Source: Saprospiraceae bacterium
GTDB taxonomy: Bacteria; Bacteroidota; Bacteroidia; Chitinophagales; Saprospiraceae
Length of the DNA: 10,669 nt
Assembly (NCBI GenBank): GCA_014379065.1
Contig: JACMMM010000264.1
Coordinates: 1 to 10,669 of the forward strand
Direction: 5' to 3'
Numbering within the stretch: position 1 is the stretch's first letter; each line of letters opens with the position of its first letter. The translations under genes and the position numbers were made by a program. The notes beneath the pieces were generated by a model, which was not told the origin of the DNA, did no database searches, and was given only the letters and a program-made list of their open reading frames with translations. Positions 7,029-10,669 of this stretch are shown piece after piece.

Positions 7029-10000
7029 CTAATCTGGCTTTAGCTTCTCGGTTTTTTCTTTCTTTTCCTTTTCGGCACGGAGTTTTTCAATGGCGGCGCG
7101 AACCTCGGCTTCCCAAGGGAAGGGTTCGTCCTTGGCAGGATCGTAGGGCGGAAGATTTGGGATAGGAACGCCCAGTTCGTTTAGCAGTTCGGTGGTCTTG
7201 GTAAGTTCGTAGCGGCGCACATACGGCTCACCATCGGCCCAGGCCCACGCGTAAGCTTTCAGGGCGTGGTACTTGGCTTGTTCAAGGTCGCCGATGGCCT
7301 GCCAAAGCTGGGCGAGGCTGCGATGTGCTGGATTGCGCAGTTGGGCAAGGCGCTCTGCTTCGCTGCGGGCGTCGGTGCCAGTGATCTGGCCGAGGTGAAA
7401 CTTGGCCAGAGCGAGTCCGGTCTCGGAAGCCTCATTCACGAGGCGGCGCTCGCGGGCCATGGTCACAGCCTGGTCGAAGCTCGTGGCGGCCAGCGTCCAT
7501 TGGCCCTGCTCCATCTGCCAAGCTCCACGCAACCAGTGTAGACTGCGAAGAATGCCGCGGTTGCCGTCCTGTTCAGCGAGGGTGGCGGCAGCAACAAGGT
7601 AATCCTCCTGCAAGGTGCCCCGCCAGAATTGACATTTCGCAAAAGTAAACTCCGCATCCCCCTGCCGATACACGGCTCGAGACCAATCGCGCCCCATAAG
7701 GTCAAGCAATCGCCAGGTCGTCTCTGCCGCCTGCCACTGGCCGAGGCGGGATTGATCGTTAAACAAGAAAAGTAGACTGGTGAAGGTGGCCTCGACATTT
7801 TCGCACACAGTAGCAAGATCAAGGGCCAGGGCATCCATGCGGAGGGTTCCTGCCAGGAGATTTTGATCAGACAGGTTGCGGGAGATGTTGCCGACAAGTG
7901 TGTTTGTGCTGTCCCAATGCTCTTTCTCTAAGAACAATTGGATCGAGAGCCCGTAGGCACCGAGAGCCTTCTGATGTTCACCGCAGTCGTCTAAGGCCAT
8001 CGCCGCCTCATTCGCGAGGTTGCTAAAGTCCTCCACGTTCTTCGGTAGCGCATCCCAGCCTGCTGGGAAAAAAGGACGCAACAGCGAGAGTGTTTCCACA
8101 TGGGCTTCGAGATTGACTCGGAGCGAAGTTGCCAAATCACCCAGGTAAGCATCCACCGCCTGCTGGTAGTGGCCGAGTTTGAGCAGCGTACGGACGACGT
8201 GCAGGCCGTTTTCCACGTCTTCCATCGTCTTGGCTTGCTCATAGGGATTGTGCGGCTGGGAGGAGTAATGGTCTACCACGCGCTGACCGTAACGTTCCTT
8301 GTCCGCGGCCTCCATGCCTCCGGCGGCGACGCCGCGGACGACCGGATGCAAGTCATACCGGTTCGCGCGCGCATCGTATTGCAAAAAACCCCGATGTTCA
8401 AGGTCTTCCATGGTCTCAGCCAGTTTCTTGGGGGATTCGCGAACAGCCTCCGAATCCTGCCATGCCTGCATCGCCTGCTCGTAGGCTTTTCGTTTTATTA
8501 GAGCATCTTGGTACTGCTCCTGCCTGCCGGCCTTTTCCTTTTCGGACAAATCTTCGTCCCAATCCCAACCGTTTTCAGGAGGCGTCGGCTCTTCCAATTT
8601 TTCTGGCTCCGGGGGAAGGTGAGGGTTAAAGGCGGCGACCGTCTCATAGTCCACTGCGTTGCTGAGCAACGCGAGGGTGGAAAGCAGCTGGCGGCTGGCG
8701 GGTTCCAGCGCCTCCAGCGCGGCGTGCAGGATGTGGTTGCGGCTTTGGATGAGGTCCAGGCTGGCGAGGTTGAGCTTCGCCCCGTAGGCTGGGTCGGCGG
8801 TCCAGGCGTCGAAATTGCCACGGTGCGGCCCGGGCGAATTGATGAGGCCGGCAAGGACCCCGATGACGAGCGGGTGGTTCCCGCAGTAATTCGTGAGGTA
8901 GTAGCGGAGATCCGCGGAGCTGCCCTGGATACCGCAGGAGCGCAGCAGTTCCTCAGCATCCGCTTCGTCTAGTCCTGGCAACACCAGCGGCTTGACCCCT
9001 GGGAGCGGAATGCCCGCCTGGTTTAGCAACACGCGCGGGATGAGCCGGGAACTGATGAGGATCTTCGATGGCGCGGCAGCGGCGAGTGTGCGGAGCAGCT
9101 CGGTATCCTCATCGCGGATCGCATCGCATGGATCACGGTCGAGGATCTTGTCGGTGGGCCGATTTGCCTCTTCATCCGGCAGCTCGGCGGCATCTATGCG
9201 ATGGTAGGCCACGAGCACGCGCTCCAGGCCATCGAGGATGAGCAACCATGGCCGCCGATGGATCTGGTTTAGGAGTTCGACGCGCATCTCGGCGGCAGTC
9301 TTCTTCTCGTAGGCTTCCAGCGGTTGCTCCGTCATGTAAGCGAGCGCGTGCTGGCAGAACTGACGCATGATGGCCCCCTTCTCATAGAACGAATACCAGA
9401 AACGTCCGGCCCAGTCCGAGCGGATAACGGTCGCATGCTTCGTCGCCCACTCCCAGGTCAGCATGCTCTTGCCGTTACCGCCGATGGCTTCAAACAGAAG
9501 GATGCTGCTGGGGTCAGAAGGCTGTGCCCACTCGCTCAGGGTCTTGAGCTGCGCCTCGCGCCCGATGAAGGTGTGGCGGCCAATGTAGTCCGATACGGCG
9601 TAGAAGGCGGGGGGATGGGGAATCGAACTTTCTTTTGCAGTACTGTAAGCGGTTGCAGAGACAGGAGGGTTGGTTGAAGTCTGTGGCGTGGGTGCGGGCA
9701 ACAAAGACCGAAGATATTGCGGTAAATCTGTGTTACGCTTCCCAAACGAGATTGCACGGATATTGAGCTTCTTTGAGTCGAAGTGCGCCTGAAATTCGTC
9801 CCGTTGTTCTTCTCGGACTAGACAGTAATCCCAGTGCCCGGCTTGCCTCGCACGCTCACCGTATCTTTGCAATAACAGGCCAAAGTCAGGGTCGGATAGG
9901 CCATTTACGCCGCAGCCAACATAAACCCAGATGCTGGTCTTCCAGAAAGCGGCAAGGTCTTCCCGATATTTCTCGTCGCGCGCTATATGATCATAGGAAT

Positions 10001-10580
10001 TCCAGTCGAGAATCACGGACTCAGGCCGGCGCCAATAGCCATGAAGGAAAATGATTTTGTCCTTGTCTCGGCTTCGAATGGCCCCGATGAGGGCATCGGA
10101 ATCCCTCCAAATAATCGGCGAGCATTCTGAATGGCCATCGAGAAGCAACCCGTCATAGTTGGTCGTTGCGAGGAGGTTCCCTTGTTTGCGGATGGCATCC
10201 AAAGCATCAAGTATGCTTCGGTCGTGAGCTTTGATCGAGCCAACCGTACTTTTCAACCAATCCTTGAAATGCACTGACCCAGCCCCACCCATTTGCGTCG
10301 TAATGTCTTCCGCTGCGGAAATAAAGCGGTGCGTCGGAGGATTTTTCTTCTTGAGCAGCCTCAATTGGGCCTCAACCTCCTCCTCATCCATCAACTTGTG
10401 CTCTTTCAGCCACTGTAGCCCGTTTTCCAAAAGACCTGACCAGGAGGCTTGAGGATGGGATTGCTTTGACTTCTCGTCGTAGCTGGCTGCAATTGACACG
10501 CCCGTTCCTGCGACAACAATGGCAAGGCCAGCACGGATCGTTTCTTTTAAATCTTCTTCGTGGTTTGGTTGGTTATTCAT
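7029..10580 (-). CDS. SIR2-STAND-TPR protein, candidate antiphage NADase (Avs5-like / NLR-like)
   Basis: The frame is open from 10616 (1,195 residues). I prefer the second ATG at 10580 (1,183 residues): the extra 12 residues lie next to a palindromic repeat, and the sequence before 10580 is A-rich. Numbering below uses the longer form. Residues about 25-305 are a SIR2-family domain: VVAGTGVSIAAS (NAD loop), LATTNYDGLL with Asn153, FLHG with His192, and VYVGCGVNGLSDPDF. Asn153 and His192 match the predicted catalytic pair of defence SIR2 NADases. A Pro/Ser/Thr-rich linker (306-336) leads to an NB-ARC-like ATPase: IGGNGKS (Walker A, Lys383, first Gly replaced by Ala), LLILDGLE (Walker B, Asp462), ISSR (521-524) and GNHPL (579-583). 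A winged helix with YDLHPVVR (His757, MHD-like) follows, then TPR-like helices to about 1150 and a Lys/Glu-rich tail. Known relatives sense phage proteins through the C-terminal repeats, oligomerise and deplete NAD+, killing or arresting the infected cell. The architecture is clear; the immune role and trigger are inferred. Confidence 0.9.
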   Translation of the reverse strand: MNNQPNHEEDLKETIRAGLAIVVAGTGVSIAASYDEKSKQSHPQASWSGLLENGLQWLKEHKLMDEEEVEAQLRLLKKKNPPTHRFISAAEDITTQMGGAGSVHFKDWLKSTVGSIKAHDRSILDALDAIRKQGNLLATTNYDGLLLDGHSECSPIIWRDSDALIGAIRSRDKDKIIFLHGYWRRPESVILDWNSYDHIARDEKYREDLAAFWKTSIWVYVGCGVNGLSDPDFGLLLQRYGERARQAGHWDYCLVREEQRDEFQAHFDSKKLNIRAISFGKRNTDLPQYLRSLLPAPTPQTSTNPPVSATAYSTAKESSIPHPPAFYAVSDYIGRHTFIGREAQLKTLSEWAQPSDPSSILLFEAIGGNGKSMLTWEWATKHATVIRSDWAGRFWYSFYEKGAIMRQFCQHALAYMTEQPLEAYEKKTAAEMRVELLNQIHRRPWLLILDGLERVLVAYHRIDAAELPDEEANRPTDKILDRDPCDAIRDEDTELLRTLAAAAPSKILISSRLIPRVLLNQAGIPLPGVKPLVLPGLDEADAEELLRSCGIQGSSADLRYYLTNYCGNHPLVIGVLAGLINSPGPHRGNFDAWTADPAYGAKLNLASLDLIQSRNHILHAALEALEPASRQLLSTLALLSNAVDYETVAAFNPHLPPEPEKLEEPTPPENGWDWDEDLSEKEKAGRQEQYQDALIKRKAYEQAMQAWQDSEAVRESPKKLAETMEDLEHRGFLQYDARANRYDLHPVVRGVAAGGMEAADKERYGQRVVDHYSSQPHNPYEQAKTMEDVENGLHVVRTLLKLGHYQQAVDAYLGDLATSLRVNLEAHVETLSLLRPFFPAGWDALPKNVEDFSNLANEAAMALDDCGEHQKALGAYGLSIQLFLEKEHWDSTNTLVGNISRNLSDQNLLAGTLRMDALALDLATVCENVEATFTSLLFLFNDQSRLGQWQAAETTWRLLDLMGRDWSRAVYRQGDAEFTFAKCQFWRGTLQEDYLVAAATLAEQDGNRGILRSLHWLRGAWQMEQGQWTLAATSFDQAVTMARERRLVNEASETGLALAKFHLGQITGTDARSEAERLAQLRNPAHRSLAQLWQAIGDLEQAKYHALKAYAWAWADGEPYVRRYELTKTTELLNELGVPIPNLPPYDPAKDEPFPWEAEVRAAIEKLRAEKEKKEKTEKLKPD

Positions 10581-10630
10581 CGTTTTGAGTTTGGAACAGA
10601 GGCCAACATGGATCATCCAGAATTTTGGAG

Positions 10631-10669
10631 TTCCGTACGTCCCAGAGGGACGGAATCTTGGTAGAAATG
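10631..10669. repeat. Short palindromic repeat, possible dispersed element, cut by the window edge
   Basis: CGTCCC (10638-10643) pairs with GGGACG (10647-10652) across a 3-base AGA loop. TTCC (10631-10634) can also pair with GGAA (10652-10655) around a 4-base bulge. A tail reading ATCTTGGTAGAAATG follows. From memory, GTCCC-loop-GGGAC hairpins followed by TTGGTAGAAA occur in many intergenic copies in Bacteroidota genomes, so this is probably one end of a dispersed repeat. It lies immediately upstream of the SIR2-STAND gene, so that gene's promoter is either within the repeat or beyond the window. I found no second copy in this window. Confidence 0.45.

Noticed and set aside
8508..8972. A 154-codon plus-strand open frame opposite the STAND domain
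   Set aside because: Low-complexity Arg/Val/Gly-rich translation with no recognisable family, fully inside the minus-strand coding region.

Overview
The window looks like a chromosomal piece of a Bacteroidota bacterium, probably from the Saprospiraceae/Lewinella side of the phylum. The reasons are the protein families (a large secreted lamin-tail/Ig surface protein, a sortilin-like BNR propeller protein of about 1,100 residues, an SH3 exported protein), start codons without Shine-Dalgarno sequences, and moderate GC. The assignment is inference from family knowledge; no rRNA or marker gene is present.

Layout, left to right. 1-680 (-) is the N-terminal 226 codons of an exported SH3-domain protein that runs off the left edge. 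A 111-base divergent intergenic region separates it from 792-3416 (+), a secreted protein alternating Ig-like and lamin-tail domains. That gene converges on 3531-6824 (-), an exported Asp-box (BNR) beta-propeller protein. Between the two stop codons lies a perfect 39-bp inverted repeat with a 17-base loop, built from three copies of ACACGGAT per arm; it is probably a dispersed element that serves as a two-way terminator. A 204-base gap containing a strong G-quadruplex motif follows. Then comes 7029-10580 (-; longer start possible at 10616), a single large protein with a SIR2-family NADase-like N-terminal domain, a STAND (NB-ARC-like) ATPase core and a TPR C-terminus. The last 39 bases hold a second short palindromic repeat that runs off the right edge.

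The left two thirds is ordinary envelope and secreted-protein content with no evident pathway link between genes. The right third carries the main point of interest: an apparently intact SIR2-STAND-TPR protein with the architecture of single-gene, NLR-like antiphage immune proteins (AVAST type V / Avs5-like). It has both predicted SIR2 active-site residues, a complete nucleotide-binding core, a charged insertion inside its winged-helix domain, and a composition break between the effector and ATPase parts. No other defence gene, transposase, tRNA or CRISPR array is visible.
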